Positions 10,080 through 22,833 of a stretch of DNA of 64,000 nucleotides are shown here, piece after piece; position 1 is the stretch's first letter; each line of letters begins with the position of its first letter. The notes below the pieces were generated by a model, which was given only the letters and a program-made list of their open reading frames with translations, made no database searches and was not told where the DNA came from. Made by a program: the position numbers and the translations under genes. The stretch is from Pseudoclavibacter triregionum. GTDB lineage: Bacteria; Actinomycetota; Actinomycetes; Actinomycetales; Microbacteriaceae. The stretch is taken from assembly GCA_910822395.1 (NCBI GenBank), contig OU365335.1, forward strand, positions 1,922,001 through 1,986,000, in the 5' to 3' direction.

Positions 10080-10601
10080 CTACCGCTTCGCGCCCCCGGC
10101 GTGCGCGAGCTTCCGCGCCTCCGCGACGGCCGCCGCGACGCGCTCCGGGTCGCGCGAGGAGAAGAGCCAGTACGGCACCGGGTCGCTCGGATCGTCGATG
10201 TCGACGCGCACCGAGGTCGGCACCCATCCGCGCAGGCACAGCCACGCCCGCGCGTCGAGCTTCGGGCCGGCCGCCATCCGCGCCGCCTCGCGCGTGGCGT
10301 TCGGGGTCGCCGCGCCGAGGAACACGGCGGGAACGCGGGCGCTGCCGACTCGGAGCTGCTGCTCCGACACCTCGATGACGGGGGAGGCCCACACGAGCAC
10401 GGCGACGTAGCCCGCGTACAGGGCGATGCCGAGCAGGATGCCGACCTTCATGTTGATCGGCGCGAAGACGAGGATCACCGCGGGCACGATGAGGAGTCCG
10501 AGGAGGAACCCCCAGAGAGAAGGCCAGAGTCGCTCGCGGTACGTCGTCACCAGGACATGAGACCACGCCCCGCCCCACGTCGCCTGTGGGGCGGCTGTCA
10601 T
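10080..10601 (-). CDS. DUF3093 membrane protein
   Basis: A 173-residue protein of the actinobacterial DUF3093 family. Two adjacent membrane helices span about residues 28-48 (LWGFLLGLLIVPAVILVF) and 52-72 (MKVGILLGIALYAGYVAVLV). A soluble C-terminal domain follows, with RAWLCLRGWVPTSVRVDI and PYWLFSSRDPERV. The function is unknown. It lies between the DUF4193 gene and dut, on the opposite strand from both, as I recall for mycobacteria. The gap to dut is only 67 bases, so divergent promoters must be close together. ATG 10601 is the longest plausible start; the family similarity begins near residue 15, so a later start is possible. Confidence 0.82.
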   Translation of the reverse strand: MTAAPQATWGGAWSHVLVTTYRERLWPSLWGFLLGLLIVPAVILVFAPINMKVGILLGIALYAGYVAVLVWASPVIEVSEQQLRVGSARVPAVFLGAATPNATREAARMAAGPKLDARAWLCLRGWVPTSVRVDIDDPSDPVPYWLFSSRDPERVAAAVAEARKLAHAGGAKR

Positions 10602-10656
10602 CTCCCGTGCTCGCGGGAATCGGGCGCGCGCTCATTCGGCGCGAGGCTCGCTCGGC

Positions 10657-10662
10657 TACCCT
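10657..10662 (+). promoter_or_regulatory. -10 element (TACCCT) placing the dut transcript start at its start codon
   Basis: TACCCT is separated by exactly six bases from GTG 10669, so the expected transcription start coincides with the first base of the coding sequence. No ribosome binding site fits in the interval. This is the typical arrangement for a leaderless mRNA in actinobacteria. Confidence 0.55.
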
Positions 10663-10668
10663 CCTGAG

Positions 10669-11166
10669 GTGATGACCCCCCTCACGATCCCCTTCACAGG
10701 CCACGCGCCCGTGCACGCGCACCCGGGCGACGCGGGCGCCGACCTCGTCTCGGCGATCGACTGCCGCCTCGAGCCCGGCGAGCGCCGGCTCGTGCCGACC
10801 GGCACGCGGATCGCCCTGCCTCAGGGGCACCTCGGCTTCGTCGTCCCGCGCTCCGGCCTCGCCGCGAAGCACGGCATCACGATCGTGAACTCGCCGGGAA
10901 CCATCGACTCCGGCTACCGCGGCGAGCTCATGGTGACGCTCCTCAACACCGACCGCGAGGCGGCCTTCGACATCCGGACGGGCGACCGCATCGCCCAGCT
11001 CATCGTCCTCCCGTTCCCGCAGGTCCGGTACCAGCTCGTCGACGAGCTCCCGGACGGCGAGCGCGGCGAGCGCGGCTTCGGCTCGACGGGCGTGGCCTCG
11101 GCCGCCTCCGCTCCGGCACCTACGCGGCCGCTCAGCGCGGCGACCACGACGACGGAAGAGGTCTAG
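10669..11166 (+). CDS. dut: Deoxyuridine 5'-triphosphate nucleotidohydrolase (dUTPase)
   Basis: A 165-residue trimeric-type dUTPase that converts dUTP to dUMP and pyrophosphate, keeping uracil out of DNA and feeding dTMP synthesis. All signature motifs are present: GDAGADL (residues 20-26), PRSGLAAKHG (60-69), the uracil-binding hairpin NSPGTIDSGYRGEL (74-87), DRIAQLIVLP (106-115) and the C-terminal RGERGFGSTG (132-141). A 24-residue Ala/Thr-rich tail follows. Start is GTG 10669 or ATG 10672; the -10 element at 10657-10662 favours a leaderless transcript from this point. The DUF3710 gene starts two bases after the stop, so the two are probably co-transcribed. Confidence 0.95.
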   Translation: MMTPLTIPFTGHAPVHAHPGDAGADLVSAIDCRLEPGERRLVPTGTRIALPQGHLGFVVPRSGLAAKHGITIVNSPGTIDSGYRGELMVTLLNTDREAAFDIRTGDRIAQLIVLPFPQVRYQLVDELPDGERGERGFGSTGVASAASAPAPTRPLSAATTTTEEV

Positions 11167-11168
11167 AC

Positions 11169-11942
11169 ATGGGACTGTTCGATTTCCTCAAGCAGCCTGA
11201 CGAGGAGCGCGCGAAGGCCGACGAGCTCATCGCCCCGGGCGAGACCTCGCACGCCGACGAGGACGACGAGCCCGAGATCGACCCCGCCCTGCTCGAGAAG
11301 TCCGCGCCCGAGGACCGCGCCGAGCACGGCCCCTTCGACGCGAGCGAGGCCCCCGAGCTCGACCGCGTCGTCGACCTCGGCGCGCTGCGCATCCCGGCCC
11401 GCGACGGCATCGGCCTCCGCCTCGAGGTCGAGGAGAAGTCGAAGCGCCTCGTCGCCGTCGCCCTCGACTACCAGGGCTCGACGATGCAGGTGCAGGCCTT
11501 CGCGGCGCCCCGCTCGACGGGCCTGTGGAACACCATCCGAGGCCAGCTCGCGGAGCAGGTCGCGAAGGGCGGCGGCACCTCGCAGGAGATCGACGGGCCG
11601 CTCGGTCCCGAGCTCGACACGAAGCTCCCGGTCGTCGGCGGCGAGCCGATGCGCTCCGCCCGCTTCATGGGCGTCGACGGCCCGCGCTGGTTCCTCCGCG
11701 CCGTGCTCACGGGCAAGGCCCTCCACGACGAGGAGGCGGCGGCTGCCATGGAGGAGCTCTTCCGGAGCATCGTCGTCGTGCGCGGCGACGGGCCCATGCC
11801 TCCGCGCGACCTCCTCCCGCTCGTCATCCCGCAGGCGATGGCCCAGCAGATGGGCCAGCCGGCCGCCCAGGCCGCCGCGGCCCGCCCGTCCGACGACCGC
11901 GGCATCGCCGAGCGCCGCGCGGCGCGCGCGAAGAAGGCGTGA
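11169..11942 (+). CDS. DUF3710 protein
   Basis: A 257-residue soluble protein of the DUF3710 family, conserved beside dut in actinobacteria (Rv2696c in M. tuberculosis, from memory). It has an acidic N-terminus, a central folded part (RLVAVALDYQGSTMQVQAFA; GPRWFLRAVLTGKAL) and a basic Ala/Arg-rich tail (ERRAARAKKA). There is no membrane helix or known catalytic motif, and the function is unknown. It starts two bases after the dut stop and its own stop overlaps the GTG of the DUF3159 gene (GTGA), so dut, this gene and the next form one operon. Confidence 0.88.
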   Translation: MGLFDFLKQPDEERAKADELIAPGETSHADEDDEPEIDPALLEKSAPEDRAEHGPFDASEAPELDRVVDLGALRIPARDGIGLRLEVEEKSKRLVAVALDYQGSTMQVQAFAAPRSTGLWNTIRGQLAEQVAKGGGTSQEIDGPLGPELDTKLPVVGGEPMRSARFMGVDGPRWFLRAVLTGKALHDEEAAAAMEELFRSIVVVRGDGPMPPRDLLPLVIPQAMAQQMGQPAAQAAAARPSDDRGIAERRAARAKKA

Positions 11943-12736
11943 CCGGCCCCGACGCCGGGCGCGAAGGCGCTGCGCCGGCCGAGCAGCCCGCGAGCGGACG
12001 CGACGAGGCCGCCCCGTCCGACCCGCTCGCCCCCGCCCTCGACGGCGCCCGCGCCCGCTTCTCCGAGCTCGCCGACGCGCAGCTCTCCGGCGGCTCGATC
12101 CTCGCGGCCGCCGGCGGATGGCGCGGCATCGTGGAGTCGACGATCCCGGGCCTGCTCTTCCTCATCGTCTACACCTTCACGAAGGACCTCTGGCTCTCGA
12201 TCGCCGCGCCCGCCGCGGTCGGGCTCATCGGCCTCGTCATCCGCCTCGTGCGCCGCGAGCAGCTCATGCCCGCGATCGGGGGCCTGCTCGCCCTCGCGCT
12301 CTCGGCCTTCCTCGCGCTCCGCTCGGGCAACGACGCCGACTTCTTCCTCCCCGGCTTCTGGACGAACGGCGCCTACTGCGTCGTCATGCTCGTCTCCGCG
12401 CTCGCCGGATGGCCGCTCATCGGCGTCGTCGCCGGCCTGCTCACCCAGACCGGCACCGCCTGGCGACGGCTGCCGCGCCTGCGCCGCCTCATGCTCGGCC
12501 TCACCCTCGCGTGGGCGGCCTTCTTCGCGCTCCGCCTCGCCGTGCAGCTGCCGCTCTACTTCGCCGGGAACATCGAGGCGCTCGGCGCGACGAAGCTCCT
12601 CATGGGCACGCCGATGTACGCCGTGCTGCTCGTGCTCACGGTGATCCTCGCGCGCGGCGGGATGCTCAAGGACGGGCTCATCGGCCCCGGCGCACCCACC
12701 CCGGGGGAGCGCCCCGCCGGTCAGCCGTCCAAGTGA
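11939..12736 (+). CDS. DUF3159 integral membrane protein
   Basis: A 265-residue membrane protein of the DUF3159 family. A charged cytoplasmic N-terminus of about 55 residues precedes roughly six membrane helices, for example IPGLLFLIVYTFTKDLWLSI, AAPAAVGLIGLVIRLV, GLLALALSAFLAL and MYAVLLVLTVILA. I chose GTG 11939, which overlaps the DUF3710 stop by four bases; the longer upstream open frame is only the shadow of DUF3710. The function is unknown; its fixed place after dut and DUF3710 suggests a shared process. The 131 bases to acnA carry that gene's own control site. Confidence 0.86.
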   Translation: MTGPDAGREGAAPAEQPASGRDEAAPSDPLAPALDGARARFSELADAQLSGGSILAAAGGWRGIVESTIPGLLFLIVYTFTKDLWLSIAAPAAVGLIGLVIRLVRREQLMPAIGGLLALALSAFLALRSGNDADFFLPGFWTNGAYCVVMLVSALAGWPLIGVVAGLLTQTGTAWRRLPRLRRLMLGLTLAWAAFFALRLAVQLPLYFAGNIEALGATKLLMGTPMYAVLLVLTVILARGGMLKDGLIGPGAPTPGERPAGQPSK

Positions 12737-12748
12737 GGCAGTCCTAAC

Positions 12749-12766
12749 TATCTCGACGTCGAGATA
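12749..12766. promoter_or_regulatory. Perfect 18-bp palindrome upstream of aconitase
   Basis: TATCTCGACGTCGAGATA is perfectly self-complementary and lies about 100 bases before the acnA start, next to a possible -10 (TACGCT, 12772-12777). It looks like an operator for a dimeric regulator. The regulator is not identifiable here; it does not look like the corynebacterial AcnR site as I remember it. Confidence 0.7.
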
Positions 12767-12867
12767 CTTGCTACGCTCGCCTTCGGCGATGCGGCTGCGC
12801 TCAGCCCCGCTCGGCAGAATGGACGCCGTGCTGGACGCACCGACCTCGCATCGAAGGAGATAACGAC

Positions 12868-15684
<2,817 letters not shown>

Positions 15685-15701
15685 GCGCCAGGCAGGACCG
15701 C

Positions 15702-15735
15702 AGGCGGCCGGCTCCCTCACGGGGGCCGGCCGCCT
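15702..15735 (+). terminator. Hairpin terminator after acnA
   Basis: AGGCGGCCGGC (15702-15712) pairs perfectly with GCCGGCCGCCT (15725-15735) around a loop that can add three more pairs. It lies 18 bases after the acnA stop. There is no strong T tract, as usual in high-GC genomes. Confidence 0.7.
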
Positions 15736-15752
15736 CGTCGTTCGGCAGGCAG

Positions 15753-15849
15753 ATGGCTGAAGAGCGAGCGCAGCGCGCGTCTCGAAGCCATCGGGGCCCT
15801 GGGCGGCCGGTGGCTTCGAGACGGCGGCTGCGCCGCCTCCTCAACCGCC
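15753..15849. repeat. Two dispersed-repeat copies in opposite orientation
   Basis: Copy b (15753-15791) reads ATGGCTGAAGAGCGAGCG... and ends CTCGAAGCCAT. Copy c (15809-15849) reads GGTGGCTTCGAGACGGCGGC... and ends CTCCTCAACCGCC, with an inner hairpin GGCGGC/GCCGCC. They are related to 9535-9575 and fill most of the acnA-dxs gap. Confidence 0.8.
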
Positions 15850-15898
15850 TCAGCGCTCGGACGCTGCGCGGCTCGGCGACCGCGGGAGCGTCGCCGCG

Positions 15899-15904
15899 TA
15901 GACT
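15899..15904 (+). promoter_or_regulatory. Candidate -10 element (TAGACT) for dxs
   Basis: TAGACT lies 52 bases before ATG 15957 with a conventional leader and a GAGAAGG ribosome binding site at 15944-15951. No convincing -35 element is visible. Confidence 0.4.
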
Positions 15905-15956
15905 CTCGTGTTCAGCGGATGCGAACGCGTCCGGCCCCCGAATCGAGAAGGCCCGC

Positions 15957-17954
15957 ATGACCGAGAAGCTCCTGCCGACGATCCATGAGCCCGCGGATCT
16001 CCGCAGGCTCGGGCTCGCCGAGGAGCGGCGGCTCGCGCAGGAGGTCCGCGAGTTCCTCATCGAGAACGTCGCCCGATCCGGCGGGCACCTGGGGCCGAAC
16101 CTCGGCGTCGTCGAGCTCACGATGGCCATCCACCGCGTCTTCGACTCGCCGCGCGACGCGATCGTGTTCGACACCGGCCACCAGTCGTACGTCCACAAGC
16201 TCCTCACGGGCCGCCAGGACTTCTCCCACCTCCGCGAGCGCGGGGGACTGGCCGGCTACCCGCAGCGCTCCGAGTCGCCGCACGACATCGTCGAGTCGTC
16301 CCACGCCTCGAGCTCGCTGAGCTGGGCGGACGGCATCTCCCGCGCCTTCGCGCTCACCGGGCAGTCCGACCGCCACGTCATCGCCGTCGTCGGCGACGGC
16401 GCGCTCACGGGCGGCATGACCTGGGAGGCGCTCAACAACATCTCCGACGACAACAAGCGCCGCCTCGTCATCGTCGTGAACGACAACGGCCGCTCCTACG
16501 CGCCGACGATCGGCGGCATGGCGCGCTTCCTCAACACCGTCCGCACGCAGCGCTCCTACCTCGCCCTCCAGGACACCTCCTCCAAGGCCTTCCAGCGCCT
16601 CGGCGGCGGCATGGGTCGGCGCATCTACCAGGGCGTCCGCGGCGGCGTGCACGGCTTCCTCTCGCGCTTCTCGAACGGCGAGGCGCTCTACTCGAACCTC
16701 GACATCAAGTACCTCGGCCCGGTCGACGGCCACGACCTCGACGCGCTCGAGCAGACGCTCCAGCAGGCGAAGGAGTACGGCGCGCCCGTCATCGTCCACG
16801 CCATCACCCAGAAGGGCAAGGGCTACGATCTCGCCGTCGCCGACGACGCCGACCAGTTCCACGCCGTCGGGCAGATGGATCCCGTCACGGGCGAGCCGCT
16901 CCAGGCCGCCGGCGGCAAGTCGTGGACGAGCGTCTTCGCCGACGAGATGGTCGAGCTCGCGGAGGCGAACCCGCGTCTCGTCGGCATCACCGCCGCGATG
17001 CTGCGCCCGGTCGGCCTCCACCGCTTCAAGGAGCGCTTCCCGGACCGCGTCCTCGACGTCGGCATCGCCGAGCAGCACGCCGTGACGAGCGCCGCGGGAC
17101 TCGCCTTCGGCGGCCTCCACCCGGTCGTCGCGATCTACTCGACCTTCATGAACCGCGCCTTCGACCAGGTGCTCATGGACGTCGGGCTCCACCGCGCCGG
17201 CGTCACCTTCGTGCTCGACCGCGCGGGTGTGACCGGCCCCGACGGCCCGAGCCACCACGGCATGTGGGATCTCGCGCTGCTGCAGATCGTCCCGTCGATC
17301 CGTCTCGCCGCGCCGCGCGACGCGACGCGCCTGCGCGAGGAGCTCCGCGAGGCCGTCGCCGTCGAGGACGCCCCGACCGTGGTCCGCTTCTCGAAGGGCG
17401 TCGTCGGCGAGGAGCTCGAGGCCGTCACGCGCCTCGAGGACGGCGTCGACGTGCTCCGCATCGGCACCCGCCCGGACGTCCTCCTCGCGCCCGTCGGCGC
17501 CATGGCGTCCCTCGCGATGGACGTCGCGCAGCGCCTCGAGGCGCAGGGCATCGGCGCGACGGTCATCGACCCGCGCTGGGTCGTGCCCGTGCCGAAGAGC
17601 GTCCTCACGCTCGCGGGAGAGCACCGCATCCTCGTGACGATCGAGGACGGCGTCGTCGTCGGCGGCATCGGCACGCGCATCCGCCAGGACCTCCGGGCCG
17701 CCGGCATCGACACGACGGTGACCGAGCTCGGCCTCCCGGACGAGTTCATCGACCACGCGAGCCGCTCGCAGATCCTCGAGGACGCCGGGCTCACGGCCCA
17801 GCAGATCGCCCGCGACGTCGTCGCCCAGGTGCTCGGCGCGAAGATCCCGCACGCGCGGCCCGCGCGGGCAGGCGAGGAGCCGGCGCCGGTCGACTCGCTC
17901 ATCGAGCAGCTGCAGGCGAACCGCCTTCGCTCGACCGGGCCCTTCGCAGACTGA
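15957..17954 (+). CDS. dxs: 1-deoxy-D-xylulose-5-phosphate synthase
   Basis: A 665-residue thiamine-diphosphate enzyme that condenses pyruvate and glyceraldehyde 3-phosphate, the first step of the MEP isoprenoid route. The N-terminal domain has the substrate motif RSGGHLGPNLGVVELT and the ThDP-Mg motif GDGALTGGMTWEALNN through NDNGRSY (about residues 146-180). The transketolase pyrimidine domain contains DVGIAEQHAVTSAAG and DRAGVTGPDGPSHHGMWDL. The C-terminal domain follows. ATG 15957 fits the ribosome binding site; the longer frame upstream lies in repeat sequence. It stands alone between acnA and cstA. Confidence 0.96.
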   Translation: MTEKLLPTIHEPADLRRLGLAEERRLAQEVREFLIENVARSGGHLGPNLGVVELTMAIHRVFDSPRDAIVFDTGHQSYVHKLLTGRQDFSHLRERGGLAGYPQRSESPHDIVESSHASSSLSWADGISRAFALTGQSDRHVIAVVGDGALTGGMTWEALNNISDDNKRRLVIVVNDNGRSYAPTIGGMARFLNTVRTQRSYLALQDTSSKAFQRLGGGMGRRIYQGVRGGVHGFLSRFSNGEALYSNLDIKYLGPVDGHDLDALEQTLQQAKEYGAPVIVHAITQKGKGYDLAVADDADQFHAVGQMDPVTGEPLQAAGGKSWTSVFADEMVELAEANPRLVGITAAMLRPVGLHRFKERFPDRVLDVGIAEQHAVTSAAGLAFGGLHPVVAIYSTFMNRAFDQVLMDVGLHRAGVTFVLDRAGVTGPDGPSHHGMWDLALLQIVPSIRLAAPRDATRLREELREAVAVEDAPTVVRFSKGVVGEELEAVTRLEDGVDVLRIGTRPDVLLAPVGAMASLAMDVAQRLEAQGIGATVIDPRWVVPVPKSVLTLAGEHRILVTIEDGVVVGGIGTRIRQDLRAAGIDTTVTELGLPDEFIDHASRSQILEDAGLTAQQIARDVVAQVLGAKIPHARPARAGEEPAPVDSLIEQLQANRLRSTGPFAD

Positions 17955-17998
17955 CAGGCAGAAGTCTCAGCAAGCTCTCGGCGGAATCGCAGTCGGGC

Positions 17999-18004
17999 TA
18001 GGAT
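17999..18004 (+). promoter_or_regulatory. Candidate -10 element (TAGGAT) for cstA
   Basis: TAGGAT lies 52 bases before ATG 18057, preceded by no convincing -35 element. A strong AAAGGAGC ribosome binding site is at 18043-18050. Confidence 0.4.
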
Positions 18005-18056
18005 GCTGACGCGCCCTGAGGCGCATCCGCATCGTTGGTTCCAAAGGAGCAGCCAT

Positions 18057-20401
<2,345 letters not shown>

Positions 20402-20405
<4 letters not shown>

Positions 20406-20605
20406 CGAGCGCCCTCGACGCCGCGCGGTCCCTGCTCGCCGAGTGCTGGCGGGGGCTGCGCGGCGTCATGGGGGCGGACGCCTACGAGAAGTACCGCGCC
20501 CACCACGAGCGCCTCCACCCGGGCGAGCCGTGCCTGACCCCTCGCGAGTTCTGGCGCGATCGCGTCGACGAGCAGGACCGGAACCCCGGCGCCCGCTGCT
20601 GCTAG
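20402..20605 (+). CDS. YbdD/YjiX-family small protein, CstA partner
   Basis: A 67-residue protein of the YbdD/YjiX (DUF466) family, almost always encoded directly after cstA-type genes. Family residues GVMGADAYEKYRAHHERLHP and the final LTPREFWRDRVDEQDRNP are visible. In E. coli YjiX is needed for pyruvate uptake by BtsT, so this one probably helps CstA. Its start overlaps the cstA stop by four bases. It ends with Cys-Cys. Confidence 0.9.
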
Positions 20606-20635
20606 CGGCTCCCGCCGCCGCATGCTGCACACACA

Positions 20636-20676
20636 GAGCAGCCCCGGACGGAGGTCTCTCCCGTCCGGGGCTGCTC
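20636..20676. terminator. Bidirectional hairpin terminator
   Basis: A perfect 16-bp stem, GAGCAGCCCCGGACGG with CCGTCCGGGGCTGCTC, and a 9-base loop. It lies between the convergent ybdD-like gene and the minus-strand beta-oxidation gene. Confidence 0.9.
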
Positions 20677-20686
20677 GTTCCGCTCG

Positions 20687-22831
20687 CTAGCGGCTCGCCG
20701 CGCCGCGGATGGGCGGGTGGTGGAAGGTGTCGCCGAACGCCTTCTCAGACGCGCCCACGCGGTCGAGGAAGGGCGTGAGGCCGCCGGCCTGGAACGGGTA
20801 GCCCGCGCCGAGGATGAGGCAGAGGTCGATGTCCTCCGCCTCCGCGACGACCTGCTCGTCGAGCATCCGCTTCACCTCGTCGGCGAGGCCGACGAAGACG
20901 CGGTCGCGGAACTGCTCGGCCGTCATGGGCTGCTTCGGACCGCCGTCCTGGACGAGCTTCACGGCCTTCTTGTCGAAGCCCTTGATCTTGCCCTTCGAGT
21001 CGCGGTCGAAGATCTTGCCGTAGTCGGCGAGCTTGTGGAGGTTCTCCGACTCGAAGAAGCGGTCGGGGAAGGCCGCGTGGTTCGTGTCGAGGACGTGCGC
21101 GCCGACCTTGAGGCCGACGAGCTCGAGGAGCTCGAAGGGCGTCATCGGGAGGCCGAGCTCGTCGAGCGCGCGGTCGACGGTCTCGAAGGGCGTGCCCGTG
21201 TCGACCGCGTGCATCGCCTCGCCGAGGACCTTCGCGAGGAGTCGGTTCACGACGAAGCCGGGGGTGTCGGTCGTGATGACGGCGTTCTTCTTGAGGTCCT
21301 TCGCGACCTTCATGGCGGTGGCGAGGGTCGCGTCGTCCGTCGTCTCCGTCTTCACGACCTCGACGAGCGGCATGACCGCGACGGGGTTGAAGAAGTGGAA
21401 GCCGACGACGCGCTCGGGGTGCTGGAGGTCGGCGGCCATCTCCTTGATGGAGAGGCCCGAGGTGTTCGTCGCGAGGATCGCCTCGGGGGAGATGATCGAC
21501 TCCATCGAGGCGAAGACGTCCTTCTTCACCTGGAGCTCCTCGAAGACGGCCTCGATGACCCAGTCGCAGTCCGCGAACTCGGAGCGGTCGGTCGTGCCGT
21601 GGATGAGGGCGTTCAGACGGTTGAGGTCGTCGTCCGAGAGGCGGCCCTTGTCGTGGAGCTTCTTCAGCTCGCCGCGCACGTAGTCGAGGCCCTTGTCGAC
21701 GCGGGCCTGGTCGAGGTCCGTGATGACGACGGGCACCTGGAGGCGGCGCACGAAGAGCGTCGCGAACTGGCTCGCCATGAGGCCGGCGCCGACGATGCCG
21801 ACCTTCGAGACCGGGCGGGCGAGCGACGTGTCCGGCGCGCCGGCCGGCTTCTTCGCGCGCTTGTTCACGAGGTTGAAGGCGTAGATCGAGGCGATGAACT
21901 GGTCGCCCGAGATGAGGTCGGCGAGCGCCTCGTCCTCGAGCGCGAACCCCTTCGCGCGATCGTTCGACTTCGCGGCCTTCATGATGTCGAGGGCGCGGTA
22001 GGGCGCCTGGACGACCTTGCCGAGCTTCTCCTCGAGCGTCTTCCGCGCGATGGAGATGGCGACGTCCCACTTCGCGAGGCGCTCCATCTTGCCGGGGGCG
22101 TGGGGGCGCTTCACCTCGATCTCGCCGCCGAGGACGGCGTCCGCCCAGCGCAGCGAGTCCTCGAGGTAGTTCACCGAGGGGAAGATCGCGTCGGCCATGC
22201 CGAGCCCGAAGGCCTCCTGGGCCTTGAGCATCCGGTTCTGCTTCATCGGGTTCTCGATGACGACCTTGAGGGCGTTCTCGATGCCGATGAGGTTGGGGAG
22301 GATCGTCGCGCCGCCCCAGCCCGGGACGAGCCCGAGGAAGGTCTCCGGCAGCGCGATCGCCGGCACGGAGGCGTCGATCGTGCGGTAGTCGGAGTTGAGG
22401 CCGATCTCGACGCCGCCGCCGAGGGCGAGGCCGTTCACGAAGGTGAAGGTCGGCACCGAGAAGCCGGTGAGCGATCCGAGCACCTCGTGGCCGAGGCGTC
22501 CGAGCATGAGGGCGACCTCGCGGCTCGGGATGTCGTTCACCTTCGAGAGGTCGGCGCCGGCGGCGAAGTTGAAGCGCTTGCCGGTGATGGCGAGGCCCTG
22601 GATCTCGCCCTTCGCGCCGCGCTCGCGCTGCTCAGCGAGCGTCTCGCCGAGCGCGACGAGCGTGCCCGGGCCGAGCGTGTTGGGGCGCGTGTAGTCGTGG
22701 CCGTTGTCGAGGGTGACGAGCGCCATGACGCGGCCGCTCGGGAGCGTCACGTCGCGCACCCGCGACTCGGTGATGACCTCGTCCGTCGAGGTGGCGAGGA
22801 GGTCGGCGTACTTCGTGCGGAGCTCGCTCAC
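20687..22831 (-). CDS. 3-hydroxyacyl-CoA dehydrogenase / enoyl-CoA hydratase (FadB/FadJ type)
   Basis: A 714-residue bifunctional beta-oxidation enzyme. The N-terminal crotonase domain (about 1-300) hydrates enoyl-CoA; oxyanion-hole segments are ITGKRFNFAAGADLS and VNGLALGGGVEIGL. The central NAD-binding domain begins VSKVGIVGAGLMASQFATLF and continues with CDWVIEAVFEELQVKKDVF and ILATNTSGLSI. The dehydrogenase C-terminal domain holds VVGFHFFNPVAVMPLVEVV and TPGFVVNRLL. GTG 22831 gives the natural N-terminus (SELRTKYADLL) and begins two bases after the stop of the thiolase gene upstream. Together they form an operon for the last steps of fatty-acid breakdown. Confidence 0.93.
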   Translation of the reverse strand: MSELRTKYADLLATSTDEVITESRVRDVTLPSGRVMALVTLDNGHDYTRPNTLGPGTLVALGETLAEQRERGAKGEIQGLAITGKRFNFAAGADLSKVNDIPSREVALMLGRLGHEVLGSLTGFSVPTFTFVNGLALGGGVEIGLNSDYRTIDASVPAIALPETFLGLVPGWGGATILPNLIGIENALKVVIENPMKQNRMLKAQEAFGLGMADAIFPSVNYLEDSLRWADAVLGGEIEVKRPHAPGKMERLAKWDVAISIARKTLEEKLGKVVQAPYRALDIMKAAKSNDRAKGFALEDEALADLISGDQFIASIYAFNLVNKRAKKPAGAPDTSLARPVSKVGIVGAGLMASQFATLFVRRLQVPVVITDLDQARVDKGLDYVRGELKKLHDKGRLSDDDLNRLNALIHGTTDRSEFADCDWVIEAVFEELQVKKDVFASMESIISPEAILATNTSGLSIKEMAADLQHPERVVGFHFFNPVAVMPLVEVVKTETTDDATLATAMKVAKDLKKNAVITTDTPGFVVNRLLAKVLGEAMHAVDTGTPFETVDRALDELGLPMTPFELLELVGLKVGAHVLDTNHAAFPDRFFESENLHKLADYGKIFDRDSKGKIKGFDKKAVKLVQDGGPKQPMTAEQFRDRVFVGLADEVKRMLDEQVVAEAEDIDLCLILGAGYPFQAGGLTPFLDRVGASEKAFGDTFHHPPIRGAASR

Positions 22832-22833
22832 GT

